Assembly: GCA_003427395.1 (NCBI GenBank)
Contig: BFEA01000289.1
Span: forward strand, 1,079,111 to 1,100,723
DNA from: Chara braunii
Lineage: Eukaryota; Streptophyta; Charophyceae; Charales; Characeae
Length of the DNA stretch: 21,613 nt
Direction: 5' to 3'
Under the pieces are notes generated by a model, which saw only the letters and a list, made by a program, of their open reading frames with translations, was not told where the DNA came from and made no database searches. Within the stretch, counting starts at the first letter, position 1. Every line of letters starts with the position of its first letter. The translations under genes and the position numbers were made by a program. This document shows, one piece after another, positions 8,841-17,517 of the stretch.

Positions 8841-9152
8841 TCAAACCATAACTGTTTTCTGTCGCTTGCAAAAACCAGGGTGGATACCCTTGTAAGGGTA
8901 TTCGCGCCGACACCGTCCTTCTCCTTTAATTGCCTCCTTCGACACTTTGATTTCTCCCTTAATTTGTGTTTTCTCCAACAAAAATTCCATTCCTTTCTGC
9001 CCCAATGTACGAACCTTGGAATCCCCCATTTTTACACTTGTCCCTGTTTGAGAAGTGGCCTGAGATGACTGATTCCCCGTCCTCTCCTCCTGCTTTTGAT
9101 TAAACTCCTGCTTCTCCTCGTTCTCTGTCCCCAATGTAAGTACCCTATTCAC
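8841..9152 (-). CDS. Charged ORF of unknown function, 103 codons
   Basis: This minus-strand frame encodes a Gln/Ser/Thr-rich N-terminal third followed by a Lys/Glu-rich segment (GMEFLLEKTQIKGEIKVSKE, about residues 54-73) and a basic C-terminus. It has the look of a disordered linker plus helix rather than a random antisense frame, since the plus strand opposite is merely CT-rich. I recognise no family. It could be a remnant of a LINE ORF1 N-terminal region, because comparable charged segments flank the ORF1 at the left edge, but nothing in it proves that. The first Met is used as start for want of a better signal. The frame upstream is interrupted by stops. Confidence 0.25.
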   Translation of the reverse strand: MNRVLTLGTENEEKQEFNQKQEERTGNQSSQATSQTGTSVKMGDSKVRTLGQKGMEFLLEKTQIKGEIKVSKEAIKGEGRCRREYPYKGIHPGFCKRQKTVMV

Positions 9153-9518
9153 ATCTCCCCTTCAATAGCCAAGGTAGATCTTCCCTCTGTTTCTCTGTTC
9201 CAACCAGACGTACAATGCTGCTGATGTTTCCCTTTGTTTCCGTGGTTCCTTTCCTCCACCCTTTCAATCTCGAAGATAGTTCGTTCCTTCTTCGTTCTCT
9301 GTCCCAGCAGAAGAGAAAACTCTATAGTAACTCAATAATAAACGCAATGGTCTTCACATCCTTCAATTATGGGGTGTGGGAACCGTCTCACCTGTTATCT
9401 TGCTGACTGTGCTCGCTTACCCCTATGCAGTCTTTGTAGTCTTAGTTGAAATGTGCGTGAAAGTGTCTGATGGTCCTCTCTTCCCTGGTACTCTGTCCAT
9501 CGTTTTACGTTGGGATCC
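9153..9518. other. Unassigned interval
   Basis: This is CT-rich on the plus strand. It may be an eroded upstream extension of the charged minus-strand ORF at 8841-9152, but stops are frequent. No repeat or RNA gene is evident. Confidence 0.3.
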
Positions 9519-9671
9519 AAAATCTTGAGTCCGATAGTAGATGCTGGATCGCTGTAAATATCGGCTGACGTGGCGACGAGAGTGACTTAATCGGAGGGAA
9601 CGAAAATCTTGAGCCCGATAGTAGATGCCGGATCGCTGTTCGTATCGGTTGTCGTGACGACAAGAGTGACA
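9519..9671. repeat. 84-bp-period direct duplication (two 69-bp copies)
   Basis: Copies at 9519-9587 and 9603-9671 both begin aaaatcttgag, contain ccgatagtagatg and ggatcgctgt, and end in gagtgac. I count about 10 mismatches in 69 bases. Further diverged fragments (gacgtgacgacgggagtgac) occur downstream near 9838 and 9980, suggesting a longer decayed array. Confidence 0.65.
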
Positions 9672-9844
9672 AAGATGACCTCGCACTCAGCTGGCGTGGC
9701 GATGGGGATTACAAGAGACGACCCCCCTCTCACATTCCCTGACTAGCCCGACCTCTCATTCCCGGGTTGACCCCCCTCTCTATCTATGTTTACTTCTCTC
9801 TCTCTCCAAAAACCTTAGATGACCCCGCGCTCTGCTGACGTGAC

Positions 9845-10080
9845 GACGGGAGTGACGAAGGACCACCCCACACTCTCATTTCCTGACTAGTCCGTCCTCA
9901 CAACTGGCCCTCCCTTACATTCCCTTACTAACCTCCTCGTGTCCGATCCCTCTCTCTTCCCGTAAGCCTCGGATCGGGAGTGACGAAGGACAACCCTGCG
10001 CTCTCATTTCCTGACTAGCCCGCCCTCACATTTCCCCACTAACCTCCTCGCATCCGATCCCTCTCTCTCCCCGTAAGCCC
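9845..10080. repeat. Diverged direct repeat, period about 125 bp
   Basis: gggagtgacgaaggac followed by ctctcatttcctgactag and a ccgycctcac stretch occurs from about 9849 and again from about 9976. Both copies continue to actaacctcctcg and cgatccctctctc. The two differ by several small indels. No coding potential is apparent. Confidence 0.5.
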
Positions 10081-10147
10081 CGGCTCACCTTCGCTCACGT
10101 TCACGACTTACCTTCGGTTCGGTTCTCGACTCACCTTCGTTCTCGTT

Positions 10148-10527
10148 CACAACTCACCTTCTCTCACGTTCACGACCGAACACCGCAGTGTCACCACCCC
10201 TGGCCGTAGCTTGACTGTGTCGCCTAAAGGCGACGCAATGACCAACTCCCGTGGTCTTCGCGCGCTGTGTTACCACCACGCGCGCGGGAGACTCGCTTCG
10301 TCGACAAACCCAGGTCGCCCGCGATGCGAGTCGGCCTCACAACTCACCTTCTCTCATGTTCACGACCCAACACCGCAGTGTCACCACCCCCGGCCGTAGC
10401 TTGACTGCGTCGCCCGAAGACGACGCAATGACCAACTCCCGCAGCCTTCACGTGCTGTGTTACCACCACGCGTGCGGGAGACTCGCTTCGTCGACGAACC
10501 CAGGTCGCCTGCGACGCGCGTCGGTGA
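10148..10527. repeat. Tandem duplication of a 190-bp unit
   Basis: Two head-to-tail copies, 10148-10337 and 10338-10527, both start cacaactcaccttctctca. I count about 17 differences, of which about 15 are transitions, which fits decay by deamination of methylated cytosine. Each copy contains two potential hairpins: one around gtcgcct-aa-aggcgac (copy 1, near 10219-10234) and one around ctgtgttaccac (near 10260-10287 in copy 1 and 10450-10477 in copy 2). The plus-strand frames over it are not convincing as genes. Confidence 0.75.
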
Positions 10528-10619
10528 CGTCAACGCAATGTCAGATTAGCGCTGAGACAGCGGTCACGCATAGCGCTACCCCGTCGGTGCTGGTGGTCAC
10601 CTCCACCTCTCCAAGTTAT

Positions 10620-10672
10620 ATTCTTTCTTTTTTTTTTCTTTTTTTTTTCAACAAATTCTTTTTTTAATTATA
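10620..10672 (-). other. T-rich tract, possible poly(A) tail of a minus-strand insertion
   Basis: This is a long interrupted T run on the plus strand, followed on its right by attgaacaaaa. On the minus strand that would read ...tttgttcaat then an A-rich tail, similar to the end of the LINE whose tail starts at 11021 (...tttgttcag then A26). It could mark a separate 5'-truncated copy covering part of 10673-10995, or simply be a low-complexity tract. Confidence 0.3.
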
Positions 10673-10995
10673 TATTGAACAAAAGGGAGGCCGGGAATCC
10701 CTCCACATCTCAACCCGGAAGCCTGGGGCCATTACCCAGATTAGGCTCATACTAGAAACCGGGTCCAGTGTCCCTTTCTCCTGTCTAACTACATGCTATT
10801 CTTGAACAAAGACAAAACTGGATTAAGAAAGGACAAACAACAATAAAGGAAGAAACCTACCAACCTGTCCTTAGGTTACACTACAGCGATGACACAGCTA
10901 CCCCTAGGTTGCACTTAAGAAAACAGGCTGAAATGCAATAGAAGAACTGAAAGCCCCTACAGAGTGTCCCAACCTGCTACTTCCCTTAACCTACC
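10673..10995. other. Unassigned interval between two T-rich tracts
   Basis: There is no ORF of note. A short imperfect direct repeat (cttaggttacact near 10870, cctaggttgcact near 10903) is present. Position suggests either flanking host DNA or the body of a short 5'-truncated retrocopy ending at the tract around 10625-10668. Confidence 0.3.
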
Positions 10996-11021
10996 TTTTT
11001 TTTTTTTTTTTTTTTTTTTTT
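10996..11021 (-). other. LINE poly(A) tail (T26 on plus strand)
   Basis: This is an uninterrupted run of 26 T following ttcccttaacctacc and preceding the reverse complement of ...tttgttcag. An uninterrupted homopolymer suggests a fairly young insertion, since tails erode, although sequencing of homopolymers is error-prone. Confidence 0.7.
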
Positions 11022-11395
11022 CTGAACAAAGTGTTACCTCATAAAACCCAATCAACGCTTCCTTCCGTCTGGCCGAAGGAACCCTAACCAGCATTGATAA
11101 CTCCAGCGTCCTGGAGGATTGACTGTCAGCTTGCCTTACTTCCGCCTTTCCTCTCAGCTCCACTGTACGGACCTGTCAGATAATTGACAAGGACAAGAAA
11201 AGCGAAAGAGCTACAGGAGGTGAATGGATGTGCACTCGTCACAGTCTTTTTCCACTCATCCCCTTTCCTCTACCAGCTCTCTTGTACCACTACTGCTTTC
11301 CAGATTTGTCACCTTCCTTAACCCCTAAACCCTACTGTATCTGTATCTCAAAACGCACGTGTAGTGACATTAGCTAATATTCTCCTTTGGGGCCA

Positions 11396-14300
11396 TTACG
11401 CTGAGTGTATGTCTACCCTACTGCTCTGTGATCGCCCTGATTCCAGCGATGCGAGATCTGTTGCTGTGTCTCTCTGTGGCCAATCTTCTCGTCTCTTCCA
11501 TACCAGTCTTGGGGGGTTTCCTTCCACGGTGCCAATTTTACCCATTTCGAGCCTGTCTTTGACAAATTTTTCTATGATTGCCTGCTTCCTCGGAGGGTCT
11601 TCTTTGATATTCTTGGCTGTCCTGTTCCAATCCGCTTGATATTCCTGTCGTAAAAGTTGTAAGACGTGCTTCCAGGCTTCCTGCGTCGGTGTTTTTTTAC
11701 CATCTATCGTCTGTTTGCATCGTGTCTTCCATATGGTCCACGGGGTAAAAGGGCGAAGCTTACTGAAGAGAGTCCGCTGCCAGGGCTCACTGAAATTTGG
11801 CTGTGCCAGGCCCGTTAAGAGTGTGAGTCGGTTGCCTGGTAATTGAGCTCCAACCATTGCCAGCCAGAACACCCGTGTTCTGTTCCAGATCCGTTGTGCG
11901 TTTGGACAGTTTAGTAGGCAGTGCTGCATATCTTCTAGTATTCCTTCCTCACAGACCGCACAACTGTCATCAAAATCCCTTCTAGCGATTTTTGCCCTTC
12001 TCCTGCAGAGCCATGTGTTGACTGGCAAGGCGTGATAATAGACGAGCCATTGCATACTTCTTATGCGGGTATTTCTAATGGCGAGAGGTATCTGCCAATC
12101 AATCTTTTCGATGTTGCCCAGGCAGCCCGAGGTGTGCTTCTCCCATCGTTGGGCCAAGACGAGATCCGTGTTCATCGGTCTGCGTCTGAGCTTGTAGCCG
12201 AAACTTGTGGAGTAATCTAGGATATTGGTGCACTTCTGTGTCCCCATCGGCGTGGATCTTGTCTTCCATGCCCATTCCACTGGGTCGAACTGCAGATCCT
12301 GCAGGGGCATTCCGGGTTGATAAGCTCTGTAATCGTCGTCCTCGATAACTCTGATTTTCCTGAGGAGGCCGGGTCTGGCCGTGACTCGGGCCCTGAATGT
12401 TTTTGAAACCCTGTTTAGGTTGGACCCCGACTGTTCGATGTCGTGGATGGACCATAATCCCCAGTCTCTTTCCGGTCCTGTCGATTTGACGTAGGCCAAT
12501 GCTTCAGAGGGGGTGTGTTTTGAATTCCACGTGGCCCACTCTCCTGCTGACCAGGTTGTGGGGGCTTGTAGGAGCGCCTTCCAGTCCTGCGGTATGGATT
12601 GTAGCATCACCTCCAGGTTGGTCTCCAGGTTATGACATCCCTTGAGGGATTCTCTGAGCTCCGCGGCTGTCTTCCAGCAGTTGCATTGCTGGTTCCAGAT
12701 GTGTTTAAGTTGCCAGATGCCGCATTCCAGCCACGACAGCGTCATGACGTTGTCAAGGATGAATCTTCCTGGGATGAAACCGGTTTGGTCAATGTGGAAA
12801 CATCGGTTTGTGAGCTTGCTGAGTCGGTTGGCCAAGAGTTTGGCTAGAATTTTATACACGACCGTCAGTAACATGATCGGCTTGTAGTTTTTGATGTCGG
12901 CCGGATCGCCTTTTTTGTAGAGCAAGGTGACCACCCCCGTACTTATGTATTTTCCTAATCCTTCTTCTATCTCTACTTTCCTGAGGAAGGTCATGTACTC
13001 CTGCTGGAAGATTGGCCAGAAAGTTTGCCAGAATTCCTTGGAAAGTCCGTCACACCCTGGTGTCTTGCCCGGTTGCAGAGAGTGTAGCGCTTCTCTAACT
13101 TCTTCTTGGGAGATGGGTTTGTCTAGCTCTTCACTCTGTTCTTGTGACAACGTCCTGTCCAAATGATTGAGGAACGTTTGCCTGGCTTCTCTGACTGCTG
13201 CTTGTGGCAATTGATTCTCCCTGGAGGTGTGGAGGTCTTTGTAGAAATCTACGGCCGCTGATAACATGTGGCCCGGATCCGAAGTGATTGTGTCACCTGT
13301 GCGCAGTTGATCTATAAGTTTATTCCTTGAGTTGGATTTTATTTTCTGGAAGTACTTTGTCATCTTCTCGCCTTGTTCCAACTCCTTGACTCGTGCCCGA
13401 AGGCGTAGGCCCTCCTCTTTCCATCTCTTCCACTCTGCCATTCTTTGTCTGGCCGCGTCCAGTGCGTCCTCCAGTTGGGTTGAGCCTGACTGGGGCACGA
13501 GATTCCTGTCGGACAGTCTCAATACTGCTTCCATTTCTTTCTCCTTTGTTGTTCTTCTTGCTGCTAGGATGGGAGGCCTTGGCCGTGGCCATGGAGAGAT
13601 TCCCATCAGTTGTGGGAAGGATGTGGCATGTGTGCCATAGTCTTCGCAGGTCTCCACGATGTGCTGCTTCATAGTGTGTGTGTCAAGGAGTGAGTTGTTG
13701 ACTTTAGAGAATCTTGGGCCTCTCATGACCGCTGCTTCAAGAACAAGGTGCAAATAGATGAACTTGTGGTGTAGACCTGGCAAGTACGGTAGGTCGCTAA
13801 TGCCTGTTGACTGTACTGCACCCCTTCGGCTTTCAGATACGAGGAAGAAGTCAATGCGCGATGCAGAGATGTGTTGGTTGCAGTTGCGCTTGAGATAGGT
13901 GAAGGCTTTGCGAGTGGGTTGGAGGGTTCGGTAAGGATCCACCAGCTGCTGTTCCGTCATCATGTTATGTATGGGGGCCGACTCTTCCCACGCCATTCCG
14001 TCCAAGCCCTCTGTACCTCCTGACAACCTATCCATAGCCGGATCCTGCGTGGCGTTCCAGTCACCTGCCAGTAGTAAGTGCGCAAGAGTGGTGCATTGTG
14101 GTAAGAGGGAGCTGATAAATTCGGCTTTGTGTTGACGAGCGTTGGGGCAGTAAAGCGAGAGAAGACAAAAGTGCTCTTGTTTGTAGTAGAAGTCCAGCCT
14201 CGCCCATCTCCCTCCTGTGTGGTCTATGTGTTCCGCCACTACGGTTATGTCCTGTGCGACTGCTGTGTTACCTCGTACGAGAATGACTGTGCCTGCTGAT

Positions 14301-14587
14301 CCGACCGTCGGGGCCGGTGCCCATAGAGCTAAGTGAACCCAGCGAAGCCGATTGAGTATTTCCTTTTGTACTTGTTTGTGTACCGCTGATTCAGTCAGGT
14401 GCGTTTCCTGTAGGCAGAGTATGTCCGGCGGTCTTCTCCCATACCATCCTGTTGCATCTGTGAAGTTACCCCATTTTTGCTGATTTTGAAGGATGGTAGC
14501 CAGACCATTGATATTCCATGAGATGATCCATAGGTCTGGTGTTGGCCGCACGTCGTCTTGAGGCTGTAGAACCGTCTGATCGTCCAT
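11396..14587 (-). CDS. LINE ORF2: AP-endonuclease, partial reverse transcriptase, zf-RVT; RT core deleted in frame
   Basis: This is an open 1063-codon frame. Residues 21-282 form an endonuclease/exonuclease/phosphatase domain: SWNINGL (23-29), QETHLTE (60-66), GDWNAT (175-180), RIDFFLVS (244-251). The final S-D-H motif is not seen; L-H-H stands at about 272-274. A linker of charged helices (about 340-500) leads to RT fingers: PGKTPGCDGLSKEFW (506-520), LLYKKGD (555-561), NYKPIMLL (567-574, usually NYRPISLL) and DQTGFIPGR (600-608). After ILDNVMT (610-616) the sequence jumps to SWLECGIWQLKHIW, which normally lies well past the palm. The palm, including the YADD-type catalytic pair, is absent. 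The C-terminus has a zf-RVT CX2C...HX4C at C876, C879, H889, C894. An in-frame TAG lies just upstream of the Met. The protein could not reverse-transcribe; endonuclease activity is doubtful. Confidence 0.85.
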   Translation of the reverse strand: MDDQTVLQPQDDVRPTPDLWIISWNINGLATILQNQQKWGNFTDATGWYGRRPPDILCLQETHLTESAVHKQVQKEILNRLRWVHLALWAPAPTVGSAGTVILVRGNTAVAQDITVVAEHIDHTGGRWARLDFYYKQEHFCLLSLYCPNARQHKAEFISSLLPQCTTLAHLLLAGDWNATQDPAMDRLSGGTEGLDGMAWEESAPIHNMMTEQQLVDPYRTLQPTRKAFTYLKRNCNQHISASRIDFFLVSESRRGAVQSTGISDLPYLPGLHHKFIYLHLVLEAAVMRGPRFSKVNNSLLDTHTMKQHIVETCEDYGTHATSFPQLMGISPWPRPRPPILAARRTTKEKEMEAVLRLSDRNLVPQSGSTQLEDALDAARQRMAEWKRWKEEGLRLRARVKELEQGEKMTKYFQKIKSNSRNKLIDQLRTGDTITSDPGHMLSAAVDFYKDLHTSRENQLPQAAVREARQTFLNHLDRTLSQEQSEELDKPISQEEVREALHSLQPGKTPGCDGLSKEFWQTFWPIFQQEYMTFLRKVEIEEGLGKYISTGVVTLLYKKGDPADIKNYKPIMLLTVVYKILAKLLANRLSKLTNRCFHIDQTGFIPGRFILDNVMTLSWLECGIWQLKHIWNQQCNCWKTAAELRESLKGCHNLETNLEVMLQSIPQDWKALLQAPTTWSAGEWATWNSKHTPSEALAYVKSTGPERDWGLWSIHDIEQSGSNLNRVSKTFRARVTARPGLLRKIRVIEDDDYRAYQPGMPLQDLQFDPVEWAWKTRSTPMGTQKCTNILDYSTSFGYKLRRRPMNTDLVLAQRWEKHTSGCLGNIEKIDWQIPLAIRNTRIRSMQWLVYYHALPVNTWLCRRRAKIARRDFDDSCAVCEEGILEDMQHCLLNCPNAQRIWNRTRVFWLAMVGAQLPGNRLTLLTGLAQPNFSEPWQRTLFSKLRPFTPWTIWKTRCKQTIDGKKTPTQEAWKHVLQLLRQEYQADWNRTAKNIKEDPPRKQAIIEKFVKDRLEMGKIGTVEGNPPRLVWKRREDWPQRDTATDLASLESGRSQSSRVDIHSA
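12735..12745 (-). other. Junction of in-frame internal deletion in LINE ORF2
   Basis: Residues 615-618 (M-T-L-S) bridge RT motif ILDNVMT to a C-terminal segment. In full-length LINE ORF2 proteins the palm with its two aspartate motifs and the thumb lie between such segments, typically some 200-350 residues. The exact breakpoint is uncertain by a few bases. Confidence 0.7.
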
Positions 14588-14758
14588 AACCTGCTAATGG
14601 TCTTCTTCTCTGAGTGGGGATCCGGGCCGCCCGGGTGACAGGCAGGGGCCCGGGGGAGGTCCCGGGCGGCCTGGCCGGGCAGGGCACCTGGTTGGGGGCC
14701 GGGCCCTCCCAGCGCACTCACCTGCCGGGGGATTTCAGACCCCCTTTCGGAACCCCTT

Positions 14759-14762
<4 letters not shown>
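14588..14762 (-). other. GC-rich leader upstream of LINE ORF2
   Basis: The minus-strand frames are Gly/Pro/Ala-rich with no domain. A stop (TAG) in the ORF2 frame lies just upstream of the Met. The block may be a remnant of the 5' UTR or of the ORF1-ORF2 intergenic region. Confidence 0.4.
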
Positions 14763-14789
<27 letters not shown>

Positions 14790-14810
14790 CTGAGAGAGAG
14801 AGAGAGAGAG
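14763..14810. repeat. Compound microsatellite (TG)13 and (GA)n
   Basis: TG repeats at 14763-14788 are followed by tctg and GA repeats to 14810, just beyond the probable 5' end of the LINE. Confidence 0.95.
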
Positions 14811-14820
14811 AAATGAAATG

Positions 14821-15154
14821 AAATCGGGTATACTACATGCTGGCCTCCAGATTCATATGTAGCAGACCATAAAAACGGGAAGATACATTCCGTGAGAGTG
14901 TTGTTCCTCCTTTGTTTGTTTGTTTCTTTTCTTTTTTTCCTTTCTTGGCACTTTCCCGTTCTGTGTCAGGCACTTGGATCCTCCCCGTTTCTCACGGGGG
15001 GCCACATCAGGTACAGCAGACGTTATTCTTTTCTTCTTTTTTTACCAGCAAAAAACTAAGAAACGAAATCGGGTATACTACATGCTGGCGTCCAGACTCG
15101 TATGTAGCAGGCCATAAAAACAGGAAGATACATTCTGTGAGTGTGCTGTTCCTC
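14821..15154. repeat. 89-bp direct repeat, period 245 bp, with nested hairpin
   Basis: Copies at 14821-14909 and 15066-15154 are equal in length with 8 mismatches (about 91 % identity); both begin aaatcgggtatactacatgc. Each contains an outer stem ctacat/atgtag enclosing an inner stem ctgg/ccag, and both stems are unchanged by the substitutions. Similarity appears to continue weakly beyond the 89 bp (cttggcacttt and cttgacactct). It could be part of a tandem 5' region of an element or a plain local duplication. Confidence 0.75.
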
Positions 15155-15408
15155 TACAGCCCAACCGTATTTATCTTTTGTTTTTCTTTTTGTTTTTAGT
15201 TACTTGACACTCTCCCCCGCTCGTTTCAGCATGTAGAAACACACGCACACTCAACCCGCCCTGTGTATATGTCGAATTTCTTGGGCCCACCAGCTTGGAC
15301 TGCCATCCCAGTACCGAGCCTACCCCGAACCCCGAAAGTCGCAGCGCGTTAACAGCCGCGAGTTTTTTTCTAAGCTGGCCGAGGTACTGGTGGTTTAAGG
15401 GGAGCCGT

Positions 15409-15412
<4 letters not shown>

Positions 15413-15456
<44 letters not shown>
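15413..15456. repeat. Microsatellite (TC)22
   Basis: This is a perfect 44-bp TC run. The Ser-Leu repeats in the plus-strand frame and the Arg-Glu repeats in the minus-strand frame are products of this tract, not of a protein. Confidence 0.95.
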
Positions 15457-15458
<2 letters not shown>

Positions 15459-15987
15459 CCCCCTTTGTATACACACACACCCCTTACAAAAAAAAAAAGA
15501 AAAGAAAAAAATGCATCTGCGCCCCATCACAGACACCCCCCAAACCCCAGCACCCCCCACCCAGACCAACCCCCCATCCCCACACCAAAACCAAAATTTT
15601 ATTGCAGATTCGGGGTCCTCTCGCCGAGCGCAGAACGACCCCGGTTTCAAAAAAAAAAAAAAACAATTCTGGGCAGTTTTTTGTCCTGCCCGTTTTACCC
15701 GGGCGGGCCCCCCGGGCCCAACCGGCTGCGCCCAGCCCGGCAGGGCAGGCCCGGCCGGGCGGCGTCCTCACTCAGCGTCTTCTGCAGTTTCTCGAGCTCC
15801 ACTGTCGATCTAACTCTTCAAAAAGAATGCATCCTTCTTCTCCGTCAATGTGTTGATTTTCTTGACCCATCCTCCCTCGTTGGCCAAGAAAAGTTTGTGC
15901 CTGGTCACCAGCGCTGCTGCCAGAGCTGCCCTCTCCGGGGTTCCGTGCCCCAGCCATTTGGTTTCTGCGCACATGGGCATCTAATAG
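15457..15987. other. CA/A-rich then GC-rich interval without a clear gene
   Basis: Two A runs (near 15488-15499 and 15648-15663) and a GC island (about 15699-15767, rich in CCCGGG/GGCCC) lie here. The overlapping plus-strand frames change composition abruptly and look spurious. From about 15780 the sequence becomes balanced and might belong to an exon of the plus-strand gene suspected downstream. Confidence 0.35.
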
Positions 15988-16176
15988 GCAATTTGCAACT
16001 GTTACCCAGGAAGGGAAACTTGTCATTGGCTCGGGGCTATACAGAGGATCCTGAACCCTGTCGACCAGCTAGTCAATGAAGACACTCCTCGCAACGAGTT
16101 GGCCTCCCTGCTATCCGGTAACCCATTGGCAACCGGTCTTGCAGTGGCGACAGGGGAGGAGGTCATGAGGGAATGA
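15988..16176 (+). CDS. Possible exon or gene fragment, 62 codons, unknown function
   Basis: The frame is open from directly after two stops (taa tag, 15982-15987) to a TGA at 16174-16176. It reads as balanced protein-like sequence (NPVDQLVNEDTPRNELASLL, about residues 22-41) with no low complexity. I recognise no domain. The absence of an initiating Met suggests an exon or a fragment. It could also be a chance frame. Confidence 0.2.
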   Translation, partial: AICNCYPGRETCHWLGAIQRILNPVDQLVNEDTPRNELASLLSGNPLATGLAVATGEEVMRE

Positions 16177-16456
16177 AGAGAGGGGTGGATTAGAGGTGAA
16201 CGTTGTGGTTTTAGACGAGCTTTAGATATTTTTAGGATAACCCGGGTTAGCTGGAATTATTCTTCTGACTGGTACGCGAAAACAGAATATTCTTTGTTTG
16301 TCTTCTTTTCTCACTTTTTTTGTCGTCGCGAATTACTTTCAATGAGTGTCTCTCGGAAGGTCTAACTCTTTCTCCTTTAGGGGTTCGCTGATACTTTTTA
16401 AGTTTTTCTGCTTTTCTTGGTCGAATTCTGGCATGAAATGGATTTTTATTTTTCAG

Positions 16457-16607
16457 TTGAAATTGCTGGCTTCTGCAAGGAACATGAGTATGGACGAAGC
16501 ACAGAAATCCAGAATGCAAAATCACACTGAAGTCCAAGTAGTCAAAGCCAAAGCAGATAGCACATGGAACCGAGTAACCATCCAATTGAGAATGATACAG
16601 AAGAATC
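16457..16607 (+). CDS. Possible internal exon, unknown protein
   Basis: A good acceptor context (gatttttatttttcag, ending 16456) precedes an open frame rich in Lys/Gln/Arg (MSMDEAQKSRMQNHTEVQV). It ends at a candidate donor gtgagt at 16608. The exon base before the donor is C, which is unusual. Upstream 16320-16455 is T-rich, as introns often are. No domain is recognised. Confidence 0.25.
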
Positions 16608-17452
16608 GTGAGTCAATGTCCATGCCCAACAGGGCAACACCAACAGCATAACCCAAATGTAGCTCTCTCTTGGCGCCAGGCGCCCTATCTACTCTACAGC
16701 CTATCCTACAACTACAGCAATGAAAAGCAACCAGACAACTTGACTACCAGCGAGTGATGATGTCAACACCAATGCCGACCTCCACCTTCACCAGGTGCGT
16801 GTCCTCTTCCCCACACTCTCCCTTGTTACCCACACAGCGCCCTTCACCTCCGAAGACCACCTTTGACCTTCACCCTCACTGCACCCTCATGCGGCCCGAC
16901 TATGCCGCCAGTGCCCTGCGTGCAGGCAGCGCCCTACTGCCTAGCGCTAGCCTGCTTGACCTTAGCGCAGCGCAGCTCTGCACAGCGCAGCACACATGCA
17001 TCCGCACAGCGTGCCCGCAATGCCAGCATTGGCCAAGATCCTTGCTCCCTCGCCCTGCTTGCCTATATGCCAATGCAGCGTGGGGGCGGCCTCCCTTCAG
17101 CCTGTGACCGGGACCCAGAGGCTGAAGCCAACTCGATACAGTTGGGCCCCGGGGCAATGCAGTTGCTCCTCTTTCATCGAGGCCTGTGGCCTGATTCAGA
17201 TAGTGGGCCGATTTCCCTTTGGCATTTTCGGCCTCTCTACCCAGCATGCATTGTCGGCCTCACGTTCGAGTGCCCAGGGCCTAACTAACTCAGGGGCCCT
17301 GGGCATTTCAGCATTTGCCGAAATCCGAGACTCGGTGCACTCCAACCAACTGGCGTGCTGCAACTGTATGAACCCCACTTCGTGAAATGTTGGCACAGAG
17401 GGCTCTTGTTGATTTGCTGGCCCGCCTTCACTTAGGGTGGGCATGAGGCTTG
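16608..17452. other. Unassigned interval; may include the body of an LTR on the minus strand
   Basis: The 65-bp LTR end at 17453-17517 implies that LTR sequence continues leftward into this interval for an unknown distance. There is no convincing gene. An 11-bp perfect inverted repeat tgcccagggcc/ggccctgggca lies at 17271-17281/17295-17305. Confidence 0.35.
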
Positions 17453-17517
17453 CTGGGGCCTTAGCCCAGAACATGTACATCATGGCAAGGCCCCTACTTG
17501 AGGGCTCAATCCTCACA
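17453..17517 (-). repeat. Detached chromovirus LTR end (solo or second LTR)
   Basis: These 65 bases are identical to 18711-18775, which abuts the polypurine tract of the chromovirus. On the minus strand the copy starts TGTGAGG, as an LTR should. Its right flank (cttctctgttctag) is not polypurine-tract sequence, so this is a solo LTR or the 5' LTR of another copy, and 17517/17518 is an outer boundary. No 5-bp target duplication of cttct was found next to a TG to the left, so the other end is not located. Confidence 0.6.

Larger units (their letters stand above)
10996..14720 (-). mobile_element. L1/plant-type LINE, ORF2 with internal deletion, poly(A) tail present
   Basis: The right part holds ORF2 (11396-14587). 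The left end is 26 consecutive T at 10996-11021, i.e. a poly(A) tail on the minus strand after a 3' UTR of about 370 bp. A GC-rich leader (about 14625-14715) precedes ORF2. No ORF1 is visible to the right, so the copy is either 5'-truncated near 14720 or of a type lacking ORF1. A target-site duplication is not clear: taacctacc beside the tail and tcacctgcc near 14718-14726 match at 7 of 9, which is weak. LINEs of this class insert by target-primed reverse transcription, consistent with the tail and 5' loss. Confidence 0.8.

Noticed and set aside
14718-14726. Target-site duplication of the LINE (tcacctgcc versus taacctacc at the tail)
   Set aside because: Only 7 of 9 bases match and the 5' end is not independently fixed; kept as a weak note only.
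15410-16079. Overlapping plus-strand ORFs of 148-204 codons
   Set aside because: They run through a TC microsatellite, A runs and a GC island, with abrupt composition change and no domain.
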